A stretch of 64,000 nt of DNA from contig CM077593.1 of assembly GCA_039654915.1 (NCBI GenBank), positions 34,628,501 through 34,692,500 on the forward strand, read 5' to 3'. Made by a program: the position numbers and the translations under genes. The notes beneath the pieces were generated by a model. It had not been told where the DNA came from, made no database searches, and saw nothing but the letters and a program-made list of their open reading frames with translations. Positions 11,359 through 24,413 of the stretch are shown here, piece after piece. Source of the stretch: Aquilaria yunnanensis (Eukaryota > Streptophyta > Magnoliopsida > Malvales > Thymelaeaceae). Positions within the stretch are counted from its first letter, which is position 1. Every line of letters begins with the position of its first letter.

Positions 11359-11749
11359 CTAAGAGTTCTCGGCGTCCCGGGAGCCACCAGCCTCTGTGCT
11401 CTTTTCCACCACCTTCGGCGCCGGAATTCTGGAAGGCAGGTTCAGGTGCTCGATTTTTTACCAGGACCACCGAGGCCCCTCGGGAATGTTCAGAGCTTCC
11501 AAAAAAGAGCGGTCCAGACCTGGGAACCTCTGAAGGACTTGGTGCCGAGCAAGGCAGAACTCGTCCTGGAAGGCGACCTTGGTCATTTGGTCGGATTTGT
11601 CCTTCTCAACCTCAAGGTCCTCGAGCTCGTCCTTCAAATCTGCAACCTCCTTCTTCAGCGCCTTCATCCTCTTCTTCACGTCGGGCACCTTCTTCAAAGA
11701 CTTGACCTCGGCTTCAAGAGCGTTTTTCTCAGTCACCAACGACCGTATG
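11359..11749 (-). pseudogene. Distal part of antisense gene exon 4 (element A), cut off by element B
   Basis: The minus strand encodes a Lys/Glu-rich coiled coil (K-K-R-M-K-A-L-K-K-E-V-A-D-L). The strongly conserved tail follows: V-A-F-Q-D-E-F-C-L-A-R-H-Q-V-L, then L-N-I-P-E-G-P-R-W. It ends at a stop at 11359-11361. The same tail is found in C, D and E. It is the end of the exon that begins at 22678. Element B inserted at 11749 and separated the two halves by 10.6 kb. Confidence 0.85.
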
Positions 11750-14484
11750 TGTAATGCCCGGAAAATCCAAACTGATTAGGTCCCGGGGTAAGTGGATTGG
11801 GAGCCAAAGAATTTTCCTAATTTGGGAATTTAGCTGAATTAATGTGAGGGGACATTAAATTAAGTGTTAAGGATTCATGAAATTAAGCTTGGCTTAGGCC
11901 AAGAAAAATAATGGTGAAAATGGTGGATTTCAAAGATAAAGGACTCAATTGAACAAAGGAATTGTTGTAAGTTGGGCTCAATTGCCCAAATTCTAAAGAT
12001 TGGAGGACTAAGTGGGGAATTGACCCATTTTCATGGCCTTGGATGCCATGGCTAGCCATGTCCATTCAAAATAATATATTTTATGCCACCTCCACCTCCA
12101 CCCACACCTCCACTCACCTTTGTCCCCCACCTTCACCACTTCATCATTTAACTTCACCAACTCTTCCAATTTGTCCCCCCACTTTGTCTCCCACTTCCCA
12201 TTTGAATTATTACTCCACTAAGGCATTATTCCCACCCATTTTGGACACCCATAACCGTACATACACTCCCCCATTCAACAAAATACATTTCTTCACTCAT
12301 CTCACCTCATTTAAGCCATTTCACTCTCTTTCTTCAATCTCTCTCTACAAACTCTCTCTCCCTTCTCTCTAGTTTTGGCCAACACTTGTTCTTCTCTCCA
12401 AGAACATTTCTAACTCTTCTCTTTCCTCCAAAAATTCTGCCATCACTAGAAATCACCCTTCCATAAATTAAAACCAAGTGTTCTTGGTGGAATTCATGCT
12501 CTAAACACCCAAAGAGCAAGAATCAAGTAAAAGATTCAAAGAAAACCAAGGAGAGAAATTCGGCCAACTTCATTTCTTAGAGGTTTTGAACTCTTCTCAA
12601 GGAGTTCTTTATGTATATGAGCTTCTAAGCTCATTGGGAGGAAGAATCAAGAAAAAAATTTGAAGAACATCAAGCACACAAAATTCGGTCTCACCTCCTA
12701 GTCGAGGTTTCGTAAGTGTGAACCAAGTATTCTTGGTATTTTGATTTCTTTAAGATAATTACCAAGTGTTCTTGGTATTTTATGGATTACTAATTTATTT
12801 GGCCATTTTGGTTCTTGTGCTAGAAAATCATTTCTAGAAACCAACAAGCGAGGAAATCGAAGGAAAACAAGCTTCTAAGAAGCTTTCGGTATTGGTAAGG
12901 ATTCCTATACTCTTTGAGTATTCGGGCCCCTAGGTGATGGTCAAAGAACCATATGATCCTAGGTGTGCTAAGAGGGCATAAGTTAAATTATTGCTTCGGC
13001 AATTCTGTATCGCTCATGAGCTAAGTTAAGTAAGCAAGCATTATGGGCTAGGATTTAAGTAGGCCACCTTAAATTCCTATGCTAAGTGAGATCTCCGAAA
13101 ATGAAAAGTATATGAAATTAATGAAATAAAACTTGAGGGATGCTTGCTGCCCTTCTGTAAATCAAGGTGTTAAGTGGCGTGTGTTTGTGTGCTTCTATGA
13201 ATTTGTTGTGCATGCTAACCCCCGATTTCGATTATTATTGTATATACATGTATCTTTGTGTTTTCTTTGTCTTTATGTTTTCTTTGCAGGATTTTTGGAA
13301 TATTTATTGCCATTACATTCTTGGCATATGTTAGGCCATAAAGGCCATATGTTAGGCTTTGGAAGCCATACGGAATCCTTATTGAGATTTAAATCTCACC
13401 CGCCCTACTCTACCTTTGTAGGAAAAAGTGTGCTCGAAAGATTGAGCTAAGAGTCCTAAGTACTCTTTCTGTGGTGTTGAGGTTGAGTATGTAAATACTA
13501 TTTGCTCAATTTATTCTAAGTATTTACCTTTAGTTGCTTGAAAATCAAGCTAATAAAATGTGGACTTTGTGTGCAGGACTACGAGTCTAGAAACTGTGGG
13601 AACAACGTCTTAAGGTGGATTTGTGTTCTTTGGATTATGGCTTGCTTTTAAGCATGTAATAGTTGGTCTTAGTTAAATGACCAAATTTATGGACTTAGCT
13701 AAAATTTGGCCAAACTTAGTATTTTGGGCTTGTAATATGGACTATGGACACTTTGGGTGTTTTTATTGCTTGGTGGACTTACCAAGGCCCATGCATGTTT
13801 TATGGAAGTATGATTTTCATGAAAATCGGAAGCATGTATAAATTGGGCTTAAATGCATGTTTTGGGCTTAAATAAGAAATTAGAAAATTTGAATATGTTC
13901 TTGGTTAATTTTGGGCCATATGCATGTTAAGTATGGAAAAGGCTCATAAGCCCATGTTTATGTTGAAAGCATGCTATGTTTGGCTTTGTATGCGCACTCA
14001 AAGAAAAACATGCAAATAAACTTGGAGAAGCATGAAATTGGATGCATGTGTAAAGATTGGCTAATAAGGAATTCAAGTGCACGTACGTGAATTAATATAT
14101 GCCTAAGCATTAGTTGCATCTAAAGGCATTAAGTGATTATGTGCACTAGTGAACACTAAAACACATAAGCATGCAAACCATATGCATGAAAATAAGTTTT
14201 CAAACTTAAGTTGGTGTTTTGGATGCCATGCATAATCTTGGCTAAAGCTTGGTAAATACCATGAAAATGAACACATGAAATCCACATAAGTGCTAGTTTG
14301 TTTCCAAGAGCACTTAAACTTAAACCTTTAATAAGAACATAACAAGCTAGTACCAGTAAGTATCCTGGGGTTCGTGCCCATAAGTCTTAGTGAGTAATAA
14401 AAGTCCCTTCGATTTAATTAAACTTCCGCTGCATGTTTTAGATAATTGGGCCCGGATGGGCCAGGGGCAGTTTAGGGCACGACA
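11750..14484 (+). repeat. 5' LTR of element B
   Basis: 2,735 bp, TGTAATGCCC...GGGCACGACA. It has a C-rich stretch at about 12088-12200 and a CT-rich stretch near 12320-12370. Three copies of the palindrome ACCAAG-4nt-CTTGGT lie at 12473-12488, 12722-12737 and 12761-12776. Open frames such as 12043-12372 lie within it and are not genes. Confidence 0.95.
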
Positions 14485-14487
14485 GCT

Positions 14488-14500
14488 TGGTATCAGAGCA
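14488..14500 (+). other. Primer-binding site of element B (tRNA-iMet type)
   Basis: TGGTATCAGAGCA starts three bases after the LTR end. This is the well-known plant retroelement site complementary to the 3' end of initiator tRNA-Met. Confidence 0.9.
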
Positions 14501-14631
14501 AGTTTGCTCTGAAGGACCAAAGTTTTGGTCTATGATTCTTAGTATAGACTTGTTCCCACATAGGTTAAGTCCACTAATGAATATTTATGAATATTGAGCA
14601 ATTGTGTGCCTTGCTTGTTGTTAATTGTAGG

Positions 14632-17600
14632 ATGAGAACCAGAAATATGAACCGAGGCCGAAATGGAAATGAAAATTCCCATCAAGGGAATGAAAATGCT
14701 GGCTTTGTGCCAGAGGCCCAAGTCAGGCCTTATGAGCCCATCAGGGCTAATGTTACTGGGCCTAGCATTAATGCCCAAGAAAGAAGAGAAGCAAGAATGG
14801 AAGCAATGATGGAAGCTATGCAGGCCAATATGGCCCAATTAGCAGCTAGCATGCAGATCCTGGCAAGGGGTCAAGCCCAAGTCCCAGAGCCTGCTGGGCA
14901 GCAAAGAGAGCCACCAATGAGAAGGAGGCCAGGAAAAGAACCTGTACTCGATGATCAAGCTAGCGAGAATGGCGATGATGAGGATGAAGAAAGAAGAAAC
15001 CCACGAGCAAGAAGAATAAGATCTGAGATCCAACAAGAATTAAGAGAAGAAGAGGAAGAAAGTCCAGATGCAGAAGAGCTGGACATGGAGGATATTGATG
15101 GACCTACCCAACTCACTGCCACCACCAGGGCAGTGAGGGCGCAAAGAGGGAGGCCCAATATTGATAATGCTGGGGGCCTAAGAGAAGGCCAATTGGAGGG
15201 GTTCCTTGCCCTAAAACCTCCAGTATTTAAAGGAAGCTGTAACCCAGATGAAGCAGAATTCTGGAAAAACCAGATCGAAAAGATCTTTGAGAGAATGGAG
15301 GTTTCCGCTTCTCAGAAGGTCTTACTGGCAACCTTCAAACTAGAAGGAAATGCTGAGTTATGGTGGAGAGCAGTCCATAGGACATATGCTAGCAAAAATG
15401 CTAGGCGGCCTGCTCAAAGTAGAAGAGCAATGAGATGGCCCGAATTCGAACAAGTGTTTCATCAACAATACATCGGTGAAGCACAGAAAGACCAAAAGCA
15501 GGTTGAGTTTGACCTGCTTGAGCAGAAAGAGCTCTCCGTACTAGAATATGAACAGAGGTTCAGTAACCTCATAAGATATGCACCACAGTACGATGATCGA
15601 GAGGATATAAAGGCCAAGAGGTTCCTTCGAGGACTTAGGCCAGAGCTGAGGCAAATACTCAGAGCAGTAGGAGCCAACAAATACCACGACATTGTACAGA
15701 AGGCTATGGCCCTAGAGCAAGAGTTCAGGGGACAATTCATGATTGGCTCCGGAAGTACCAGTAGACTACAAAAGCCCTCTAAAAGGAGAGGAAAAGATAG
15801 CTTGGCATATGAGCCAAGAATGGATAAGAGAATGAAGGCCACAGCCCCCTACGGGCCACAATGTGAAACGTGTGGTAAGTTCCATGGCCAAAAGCCATGC
15901 TACAGGCTCACTTCCGGATGCCTAAAATGCGGCGCCCAGGATCACTGGGTAAAAGACTGCCCTGCCAAGGGAGAAGATCAGAGGACCCCGGGAGGGTTCA
16001 ATAATAGATGGGCACATAGACAATTGCCCATAAAGAGGCCCAATATACCTCCACCACCGAGGAGGGACCAGGGCCCTAGCATGCCCCAGGGCAGGAATAA
16101 ACAAGCTCAAGCTGCTGGAAGAGTATTCCAGATTGAGAGTTCGAGAAAAGCACGAGAGGACCCAGAGGACAACAGAGCTGGGGACGATGAAGAAGAAATG
16201 GACCAGGCCGGGCTGGTCAGGCAAACTCTTGCAGGTACCATTATTATTAATGGTTATGAGGTATCAGTTTTATTTGATACTGGTGCATCTTTATCTATAG
16301 TTTCCTCTAAGCTAGTTAAAGATATGAACCTAGAAGTATGCAATACGGATAAAATGTACCTGGTTAAAACTGCCGGGAACGAGGTCTTGATAACATACCA
16401 TATGGTAAAAGATTGCATGCTTAGGCTAGGTGAGCTAGAGCTTAGAGCCGACCTAATAATCTTGGATACTAATGGATATGATATCATACTAGGTATGAAC
16501 TGGCTTAGTACCAACCGGGTAGTCATAGACGGCCATGCCAGGCAACTTTATCTGCCTGGACACAAACCTCAATCTTTGAAAAAATCTTCTAGGTTAGTCC
16601 TAGAACATCTTTTGAAAGTGGTGGAACACATACCCCTAATAATAAAAGGTGAATACCTAGGGTTAAATGGAACTGAAGTTGAAATAGAGCTGGGTAAAAT
16701 ACCCATAGCAAGAGAATTCCCTGAAGTGTTCCCCACTGATCTCCCAGGACTCCCTCCTGCAAGAGAGGTTGAGTTTGAGATCAAATTGGTGCCAGGAGCC
16801 GCACCAGCATCTATTGCTCCTTACAGGATGGCTATTCCTGAAATGGTGGAACTAAAGAAGCAACTGGATGAGTTGCTTGAGAAGGGTTTCATAAGGCCAA
16901 GTACATCTCCTTGGGGAGCACCTGTACTTTTTGTGAAGAAGAAAGATGGAACCCTTAGGTTGTGCATCGATTACAGGAAGCTCAATGCACTAACCATTAA
17001 GAATAAGTACCCCCTCCCAAGGATCGAGGATCTATTTGATCAGTTAAAGGGAGCTAAGGTCTTTTCCAAAATAGACCTCAGATCTGGATACTTCCAGCTG
17101 AGAGTCAGAGAAGAAGATGTCCCAAAGACAGCTTTCAGAACCAGATATGGTCACTTTGAGTACACAGTGATGCCATTTGGGCTCACAAATGCGCCAGCCT
17201 TTTTCATGGACCTCATGCAAAGAGTGTTCAAGGCTTATTTGGACCACTTTGTTGTGGTATTTATCGATGACATATTAGTGTACTCAAAGGATGAAGAAGC
17301 CCATAAGGAGCACCTGAAAAGGGTGCTAAGCCTGTTAAAGGAACATGAGTTATATGGCAAACTAAGTAAGTGCCAATTCTGGGCTAAGGAAATTGGGTTT
17401 CTCGGACATGTGATCAATGAGCATGGATTAGCTGTTGATCCCGAGAAAATCAAAGCTGTCTTGGAATGGAAGCAACCTCAGACTGTGAGGGACATAAGAA
17501 GCTTCCTAGGACTTGCTGGCTACTACAGGAGATTCGTGCCCAAGTTTTCTGTACTAGCAGCTCCGCTCACTCAATTGACAAGAAAGGACCAAAAGTTTGA

Positions 17601-19626
17601 GTGGAGTGAGCAATGTGAGGCTAGCTTCCAAGAACTTAAGGAAAGATTGACTACAGCCCCAATACTGGTTCTACCAGACCCTACTAAGGAGTATATAGTT
17701 TACACTGATGCTTCTCGGGTTGGGCTGGGCTGTGTCTTAATGCAAGGGAAGCAAGCAATAGCCTATGGGTCAAGACAATTAAGGCCTCATGAGAAGAATT
17801 ATCCAGTTCATGATCTGGAGTTAGCGGCAGTGATCTTTGCTCTGAAGCAGTGGAGGCACTACCTACTTGGAGGCAGATTCCAAGTCTTCACAGACCACAA
17901 GAGTCTAAGGTACTTGTTTACACAAAAGGACCTGAACATGAGGCAAAGAAGATGGCTTGAGTACCTAAAAGATTTTGAGTGCGTCATCGAGTATACGGCC
18001 GGGAAGGCCAATGTGGTAGCTGATGCTCTCAGTAGGAAGTACACGGGAATACTCAAAGCCACTGGAGAGCCTACTAAGGCAGAGGTACTCAGTTTATCTG
18101 AATTGGCCCAGGAATGGAAACACTGGGAGATGGACCAAGTAAAGGTCCTAACTATTAGGTCTGAATGGAAAGACCTAATTCAGGAAGCTCAGCTTCAAGA
18201 TGAGGAGATTCCCAGGATCTCTGGGCAAAAACGAGGGAAATTGTATCAAGGATTTTCCTTTAAGGCTGGAATATTATATTTCCAGAATAGGATTTATGTG
18301 CCAAATAGGAATGGAATTAGGCAACAAATCCTAGAAGAAGCCCACTCCAGCTTGATGAGTATGCATCCTGGAGCTCAGAAAATGTATAAGAATTTGAGAT
18401 CCCATTTCTGGTGGCCATATATGAAGCAGGAGATTGGTGCTTCTGTGGCTAAGTGTATGACTTGTCAGCAAGTCAAAGTGGAACACCAGAGACCTGGTGG
18501 AAAATTACAGAGCTTACCTATACCAGAAAGGAAATGGGGATCCATATCCATGGACTTTGTAGTGGGTTTGCCACTGACCCGAAGAAAGAGTAATACAATC
18601 TGGGTCATAGTGGACAGATTGACTAAGGCAGCCCACTTTTTGCCCATAAACCTTACAGACTCCTTGGAGAAGTTAGCCCAACAATATGTTAAGGAGATAG
18701 TAAGGCTACATGGTGTACCAGACGACATTGTCTCAGATCGAGACCCAAGATTTGTTTCCAGATTCTGGAAGTCCTTGCACCATGCCATGGGCACTAAGTT
18801 AAAATTCAGTTCCGCATACCATCCTCAAACGGACGGACAGACTGAAAGAACCATTCAAACCTTGGAAGATATGTTGAGGTGTTGTATTATTGACTTCCAA
18901 GGAGAATGGGATAAACACTTGCCTTTAGTGGAGTTTTCGTACAATAATAGTCATCACTCAGTGATTGGCATGGCACCTTATGAGGCACTATATGGAAGGA
19001 GATGCATAACTCCACACTGCTGGCATGAGCCAGGTGATAAGTTGGAAATTGGCCCAGAACTCATAAGAGAGACTACTGGGAAAGTTAAGCTAATCCAGGA
19101 AAGGATTAAGGCTGCCAACAATAGGCAAGAATCATATGCCAACCTCAAGAAAAGAAGAGACCTGGAGTTCCAGGCAGGAGACCAAGTGTGGTTGAAAGTA
19201 TCTCCCATGAAGGGAGTAATGAGGTTTGGTAAGCGGGGAAAATTAGCCCCGAGGTATGTAGGACCATACCTAATACTCGCAAGAGTAGGAAATGTAGCCT
19301 ACAAGTTAGAACTACCACCTGAGCTGGGACATGTACATGACACATTTCATGTAAGCTTGTTGAAGAAGTGTGTCTCCGACCCTAAACAAGTGGTACATGT
19401 CACTAGTGTGCCCATTACCCAAGATCTTACATATGAGGAAGAACCAATTCGGGTATTGGCAAGGGACACTAGAAAGCTCAGGAGTAAGTGGATATCGATG
19501 GTAAAAGTCCAATGGACTAACCATTCTGAGGAGGAGGCAACATGGGAGGTTGAAACTGAAATGCTTAAGAACTATCCGGATACCTTTCCTAAGCTCCTAG
19601 GAAATTTGGAGGACCAAATTTCTTAA
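14632..19626 (+). CDS. gag-pol polyprotein of chromovirus B
   Basis: One open frame of 1,664 codons. I chose ATG 14632 ([10 protein letters not shown]) because the 15 codons after the upstream ATG 14587 look like leader sequence; 14587 is possible. Domains in order: gag core about 15220-15730; CCHC knuckle [14 protein letters not shown] at 15919-15960; protease D-T-G-A at 16276-16287; RT about 16840-17400 with F-I-D-D at 17260-17271; RNase H from Y-T-D-A-S at 17701; integrase HHCC about 18340-18470 and DX35E triad at 18553, 18736 and 18844; chromodomain about 19438-19600. No stop or frameshift occurs. The chromodomain is thought to steer integration toward particular chromatin. A single frame for gag and pol is usual for chromoviruses. 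Confidence 0.95.
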   Translation: MRTRNMNRGRNGNENSHQGNENAGFVPEAQVRPYEPIRANVTGPSINAQERREARMEAMMEAMQANMAQLAASMQILARGQAQVPEPAGQQREPPMRRRPGKEPVLDDQASENGDDEDEERRNPRARRIRSEIQQELREEEEESPDAEELDMEDIDGPTQLTATTRAVRAQRGRPNIDNAGGLREGQLEGFLALKPPVFKGSCNPDEAEFWKNQIEKIFERMEVSASQKVLLATFKLEGNAELWWRAVHRTYASKNARRPAQSRRAMRWPEFEQVFHQQYIGEAQKDQKQVEFDLLEQKELSVLEYEQRFSNLIRYAPQYDDREDIKAKRFLRGLRPELRQILRAVGANKYHDIVQKAMALEQEFRGQFMIGSGSTSRLQKPSKRRGKDSLAYEPRMDKRMKATAPYGPQCETCGKFHGQKPCYRLTSGCLKCGAQDHWVKDCPAKGEDQRTPGGFNNRWAHRQLPIKRPNIPPPPRRDQGPSMPQGRNKQAQAAGRVFQIESSRKAREDPEDNRAGDDEEEMDQAGLVRQTLAGTIIINGYEVSVLFDTGASLSIVSSKLVKDMNLEVCNTDKMYLVKTAGNEVLITYHMVKDCMLRLGELELRADLIILDTNGYDIILGMNWLSTNRVVIDGHARQLYLPGHKPQSLKKSSRLVLEHLLKVVEHIPLIIKGEYLGLNGTEVEIELGKIPIAREFPEVFPTDLPGLPPAREVEFEIKLVPGAAPASIAPYRMAIPEMVELKKQLDELLEKGFIRPSTSPWGAPVLFVKKKDGTLRLCIDYRKLNALTIKNKYPLPRIEDLFDQLKGAKVFSKIDLRSGYFQLRVREEDVPKTAFRTRYGHFEYTVMPFGLTNAPAFFMDLMQRVFKAYLDHFVVVFIDDILVYSKDEEAHKEHLKRVLSLLKEHELYGKLSKCQFWAKEIGFLGHVINEHGLAVDPEKIKAVLEWKQPQTVRDIRSFLGLAGYYRRFVPKFSVLAAPLTQLTRKDQKFEWSEQCEASFQELKERLTTAPILVLPDPTKEYIVYTDASRVGLGCVLMQGKQAIAYGSRQLRPHEKNYPVHDLELAAVIFALKQWRHYLLGGRFQVFTDHKSLRYLFTQKDLNMRQRRWLEYLKDFECVIEYTAGKANVVADALSRKYTGILKATGEPTKAEVLSLSELAQEWKHWEMDQVKVLTIRSEWKDLIQEAQLQDEEIPRISGQKRGKLYQGFSFKAGILYFQNRIYVPNRNGIRQQILEEAHSSLMSMHPGAQKMYKNLRSHFWWPYMKQEIGASVAKCMTCQQVKVEHQRPGGKLQSLPIPERKWGSISMDFVVGLPLTRRKSNTIWVIVDRLTKAAHFLPINLTDSLEKLAQQYVKEIVRLHGVPDDIVSDRDPRFVSRFWKSLHHAMGTKLKFSSAYHPQTDGQTERTIQTLEDMLRCCIIDFQGEWDKHLPLVEFSYNNSHHSVIGMAPYEALYGRRCITPHCWHEPGDKLEIGPELIRETTGKVKLIQERIKAANNRQESYANLKKRRDLEFQAGDQVWLKVSPMKGVMRFGKRGKLAPRYVGPYLILARVGNVAYKLELPPELGHVHDTFHVSLLKKCVSDPKQVVHVTSVPITQDLTYEEEPIRVLARDTRKLRSKWISMVKVQWTNHSEEEATWEVETEMLKNYPDTFPKLLGNLEDQIS

Positions 19627-19638
19627 GGAGGGGAGTGT
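19624..19638 (+). other. Polypurine tract of element B
   Basis: TAAGGAGGGGAGTGT lies directly before the 3' LTR start at 19639. It is the expected plus-strand cDNA primer site and touches the gag-pol stop codon. Confidence 0.85.
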
Positions 19639-22373
19639 TGTAATGCCCGGAAAATCCAAACTGATTAGGTCCCGGGGTAAGTGGATTGGGAGCCAAAGAA
19701 TTTTCCTAATTTGGGAATTTAGCTGAATTAATGTGAGGGGACATTAAATTAAGTGTTAAGGATTCATGAAATTAAGCTTGGCTTAGGCCAAGAAAAATAA
19801 TGGTGAAAATGGTGGATTTCAAAGATAAAGGACTCAATTGAACAAAGGAATTGTTGTAAGTTGGGCTCAATTGCCCAAATTCTAAAGATTGGAGGACTAA
19901 GTGGGGAATTGACCCATTTTCATGGCCTTGGATGCCATGGCTAGCCATGTCCATTCAAAATAATATATTTTATGCCACCTCCACCTCCACCCACACCTCC
20001 ACTCACCTTTGTCCCCCACCTTCACCACTTCATCATTTAACTTCACCAACTCTTCCAATTTGTCCCCCCACTTTGTCTCCCACTTCCCATTTGAATTATT
20101 ACTCCACTAAGGCATTATTCCCACCCATTTTGGACACCCATAACCGTACATACACTCCCCCATTCAACAAAATACATTTCTTCACTCATCTCACCTCATT
20201 TAAGCCATTTCACTCTCTTTCTTCAATCTCTCTCTACAAACTCTCTCTCCCTTCTCTCTAGTTTTGGCCAACACTTGTTCTTCTCTCCAAGAACATTTCT
20301 AACTCTTCTCTTTCCTCCAAAAATTCTGCCATCACTAGAAATCACCCTTCCATAAATTAAAACCAAGTGTTCTTGGTGGAATTCATGCTCTAAACACCCA
20401 AAGAGCAAGAATCAAGTAAAAGATTCAAAGAAAACCAAGGAGAGAAATTCGGCCAACTTCATTTCTTAGAGGTTTTGAACTCTTCTCAAGGAGTTCTTTA
20501 TGTATATGAGCTTCTAAGCTCATTGGGAGGAAGAATCAAGAAAAAAATTTGAAGAACATCAAGCACACAAAATTCGGTCTCACCTCCTAGTCGAGGTTTC
20601 GTAAGTGTGAACCAAGTATTCTTGGTATTTTGATTTCTTTAAGATAATTACCAAGTGTTCTTGGTATTTTATGGATTACTAATTTATTTGGCCATTTTGG
20701 TTCTTGTGCTAGAAAATCATTTCTAGAAACCAACAAGCGAGGAAATCGAAGGAAAACAAGCTTCTAAGAAGCTTTCGGTATTGGTAAGGATTCCTATACT
20801 CTTTGAGTATTCGGGCCCCTAGGTGATGGTCAAAGAACCATATGATCCTAGGTGTGCTAAGAGGGCATAAGTTAAATTATTGCTTCGGCAATTCTGTATC
20901 GCTCATGAGCTAAGTTAAGTAAGCAAGCATTATGGGCTAGGATTTAAGTAGGCCACCTTAAATTCCTATGCTAAGTGAGATCTCCGAAAATGAAAAGTAT
21001 ATGAAATTAATGAAATAAAACTTGAGGGATGCTTGCTGCCCTTCTGTAAATCAAGGTGTTAAGTGGCGTGTGTTTGTGTGCTTCTATGAATTTGTTGTGC
21101 ATGCTAACCCCCGATTTCGATTATTATTGTATATACATGTATCTTTGTGTTTTCTTTGTCTTTATGTTTTCTTTGCAGGATTTTTGGAATATTTATTGCC
21201 ATTACATTCTTGGCATATGTTAGGCCATAAAGGCCATATGTTAGGCTTTGGAAGCCATACGGAATCCTTATTGAGATTTAAATCTCACCCGCCCTACTCT
21301 ACCTTTGTAGGAAAAAGTGTGCTCGAAAGATTGAGCTAAGAGTCCTAAGTACTCTTTCTGTGGTGTTGAGGTTGAGTATGTAAATACTATTTGCTCAATT
21401 TATTCTAAGTATTTACCTTTAGTTGCTTGAAAATCAAGCTAATAAAATGTGGACTTTGTGTGCAGGACTACGAGTCTAGAAACTGTGGGAACAACGTCTT
21501 AAGGTGGATTTGTGTTCTTTGGATTATGGCTTGCTTTTAAGCATGTAATAGTTGGTCTTAGTTAAATGACCAAATTTATGGACTTAGCTAAAATTTGGCC
21601 AAACTTAGTATTTTGGGCTTGTAATATGGACTATGGACACTTTGGGTGTTTTTATTGCTTGGTGGACTTACCAAGGCCCATGCATGTTTTATGGAAGTAT
21701 GATTTTCATGAAAATCGGAAGCATGTATAAATTGGGCTTAAATGCATGTTTTGGGCTTAAATAAGAAATTAGAAAATTTGAATATGTTCTTGGTTAATTT
21801 TGGGCCATATGCATGTTAAGTATGGAAAAGGCTCATAAGCCCATGTTTATGTTGAAAGCATGCTATGTTTGGCTTTGTATGCGCACTCAAAGAAAAACAT
21901 GCAAATAAACTTGGAGAAGCATGAAATTGGATGCATGTGTAAAGATTGGCTAATAAGGAATTCAAGTGCACGTACGTGAATTAATATATGCCTAAGCATT
22001 AGTTGCATCTAAAGGCATTAAGTGATTATGTGCACTAGTGAACACTAAAACACATAAGCATGCAAACCATATGCATGAAAATAAGTTTTCAAACTTAAGT
22101 TGGTGTTTTGGATGCCATGCATAATCTTGGCTAAAGCTTGGTAAATACCATGAAAATGAACACATGAAATCCACATAAGTGCTAGTTTGTTTCCAAGAGC
22201 ACTTAAACTTAAACCTTTAATAAGAACATAACAAGCTAGTACCAGTAAGTATCCTGGGGTTCGTGCCCATAAGTCTTAGTGAGTAATAAAAGTCCCTTCG
22301 ATTTAATTAAACTTCCGCTGCATGTTTTAGATAATTGGGCCCGGATGGGCCAGGGGCAGTTTAGGGCACGACA
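19639..22373 (+). repeat. 3' LTR of element B
   Basis: 2,735 bp, apparently identical to 11750-14484. It ends CA directly before the GTATG duplication at 22374-22378. The palindromes recur at 20362-20377, 20611-20626 and 20650-20665. Confidence 0.95.
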
Positions 22374-22378
22374 GTATG

Positions 22379-24413
22379 AGATTGTCAGAATCTGACTTAT
22401 CCTTGAGAAGGTCTTGGTTGGCAGCCAGCATCCCCGCCACCTGATCGCCGAGGTCAACAATCTTCTGGGAGGAGTCCTTCTCGAGGTCTTCCTTTTCCTT
22501 CCGGAACTCCTCCCAAAAGGGCAGCAATTTCTTTCTACGCAGCATCTACCAACTGCTGGTTCTTGGCGGTCAATTCCGAGCACGTGACTTTCACTTTTTC
22601 TAAGGCCTCTAAGGCCGAAGCTCAGAACGCCGTCTGCCTGGCTACCCGAACTCGGAGAAAGCCGGCGTACCCCAGCAGCTAAGAAAAGATGAATGCAAGG
22701 TTAGTAAGAGCCAAGCACTTAGGAAAAATTGAAGGGAAAAAGGTGTGAAGAGCATACCTGAGCAGCATGCTCGGTAACTTTCGCGGCGAGGGTGTCATCG
22801 CTCGGATGGCCCGCCGCAATAGCCTTAAAGGAGGCCTCTGTAAGCACCCCCTTCAAAATCTGCTTCGCCATTTGAGGACAGTCCTCGGAGTACAAGTTCA
22901 TGTCCTCCGTGAATGTCCAGAAAGGCTCTTTGGGTATCTTCCCTTGCGGGACTTTGGCATCGCGAAGGGCCCGCATCTTCGCATGTTCGGCCACCCAGTT
23001 CGGAGTAAGCAACTCCCCTGCACGGCGAAAACGAGAAGCAGGTCAAAGACAAAGGAAATTTCAGAAAAACAAAAGAGCCATACTTCTTCTGAAAACAACA
23101 AACCTGGCGGCACTTCGATCACGACGTCCTCGGAGTCCTAACACTCCTCGGTCGAAATCTCCTTGCCTTTCTTCCTGCGCCACTCCTCGGCAGAAGGACC
23201 CTCTACCACGGCCTCCAGAAGGGCCTGCGGCGCGAAAGGGCTCTGGGGAGGGACGTCGGCGGAAGGAACCTCGGCAGCGGCAGGGACCTCGGCAGCAGCC
23301 TCGGGCGGCGGAATCTTGGCTGCCCCAGGCTCCTCGGCAGCCTCCTCGGAAATTTCTTGCTGAGGAAGCTGGGCAGTTTTCTTTGCACGTTTCGCCGAAG
23401 GACCAGCGCCAATAGACTTCCACCTTTAGGAAGCCGCCTTCTTTGTCTAGTCACCCTTCTCCACCTAGTCGGAAAAAGCGACTTGTAGAATGCAGCAGTC
23501 CCGTCCCCCATCTCTGAAAAAGAAAAAAGACATCAGCGTAAGTCCGAGGGAAAAACTGCAAGGGAGTAGAAGATAACTTACTTTGGAAAAGCGTTTCGAA
23601 AGAAACTTCCTCCCAAAGGAGCTGCACCAACCAGGAGTCCTTCCCAGTGATAGCAGGAGCTGGCATCTCGAGGTCAGTCTCATGCTCCTTGACCACCCCT
23701 AACTCCCGAAGGACCTCTTCGGTCATCAACCTCCAGTTAATGGGGAAGGGGTACAGGGAGCGCGGAGCGACCTCGGGAGCCCAGTCGGAGACGGCGCGAA
23801 TACGTCTGTCGAAGTCCTCGAACACGGGAGCCAACTCTGGAGTCAGCAGTATCCTCGGATCAACGACGTCCGCATCCAGCCTTCCCCGAGCCCATTTGGT
23901 CTGTACATACGACCAGGCCTCATCTATCTTTAGGAAGAAGAATTTCTGTTGCCACCCTCGCCAACTGTCCTTAGTGGCAAAAGTGAACATGAATTTTTTG
24001 CTCCCGGATCCCCGAGGTAGCATGAAATAGAAGCCACCCTTCGGGACCATGAAGAGCTTGTAGTACTGCATGAAAATTACAAAATGGGGTTTTATCCCGA
24101 AAACGCCACACATACAGAGGAAGGCGTTAAAATAGCAGTACGAGTTCGGGGGAAGCTGATTCACAGCAATGCCATGAAATTGGCAGAACTCGCAAACCAT
24201 CTTCGGGGGTGGATACCGAAGTCCGGCCTTCAGCTGGGCTCGGAAAATGGTAACCTCGTTACTATGGTTTGAAAAAGCATAGTGGTCAGATCGTGGCAGC
24301 CGGGTAATGGCGTAAAAGGGAAGAAAGAACTTCTTCTTCCACCTCTCTAATTTTTTAGGGGTGGTGCAACAAGGATGAGATAAAAGAGGCTGCCGGCTCT
24401 CAGGGATAGGCAT
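22379..24413 (-). pseudogene. Antisense spliced gene of element A: exons 1-3 and start of exon 4
   Basis: Read on the minus strand. Exon 1 (24413-23582) begins M-P-I-P-E-S-R-Q-P and is fully open. It carries the conserved domain (C-E-F-C-Q-F-H-G-I-A-V-N-Q-L, then F-L-C-M-C-G-V-F-G-I-K-P-H-F) resembling Pfam Transposase_28. Intron 1 is 23581-23514 (GTAAGT...CAG, phase 1). Exon 2 is 23513-23104, low-complexity, with a 1-bp deletion near its start and stops. Intron 2 is 23103-23018 (GTTTGT...CAG, phase 1). Exon 3 is 23017-22758 (260 nt), open. Intron 3 is 22757-22679 (GTATGC...TAG, phase 0). Exon 4 starts at 22678 with a TGA at 22624-22622 and a later shift, and is cut by element B. Function is unknown. 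Conserved coding and splice sites argue it was once expressed. Confidence 0.85.

Larger units (their letters stand above)
11750..22373 (+). mobile_element. Intact Tekay/Del-type chromovirus B nested in element A
   Basis: 10,624 bp, flanked by target duplication GTATG (11745-11749 and 22374-22378). The LTRs are 2,735 bp each, TG...CA, separated by exactly 7,889 bp throughout. In the stretches I compared there was not one difference, and the incidental open frames inside them translate identically. The interior has one unbroken gag-pol with a C-terminal chromodomain, an initiator-tRNA-Met type primer site and a polypurine tract. Long LTRs plus a chromodomain fit the Tekay/Del clade. With intact coding and apparently identical LTRs it is the youngest insertion in the window and may still be competent to move. 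Confidence 0.95.

Noticed and set aside
12043..12372. 109-codon open frame in the LTR of B (also at 19932-20261)
   Set aside because: It is low-complexity Thr/Pro/Ser-rich translation of the C- and CT-rich LTR stretch, present twice only because the LTRs are identical. The related solo LTR does not keep it.
13133..13450. 105-codon open frame in the LTR of B (also at 21022-21339)
   Set aside because: It lies wholly within the LTR, has no recognisable family and no start context; it is most likely leader sequence.
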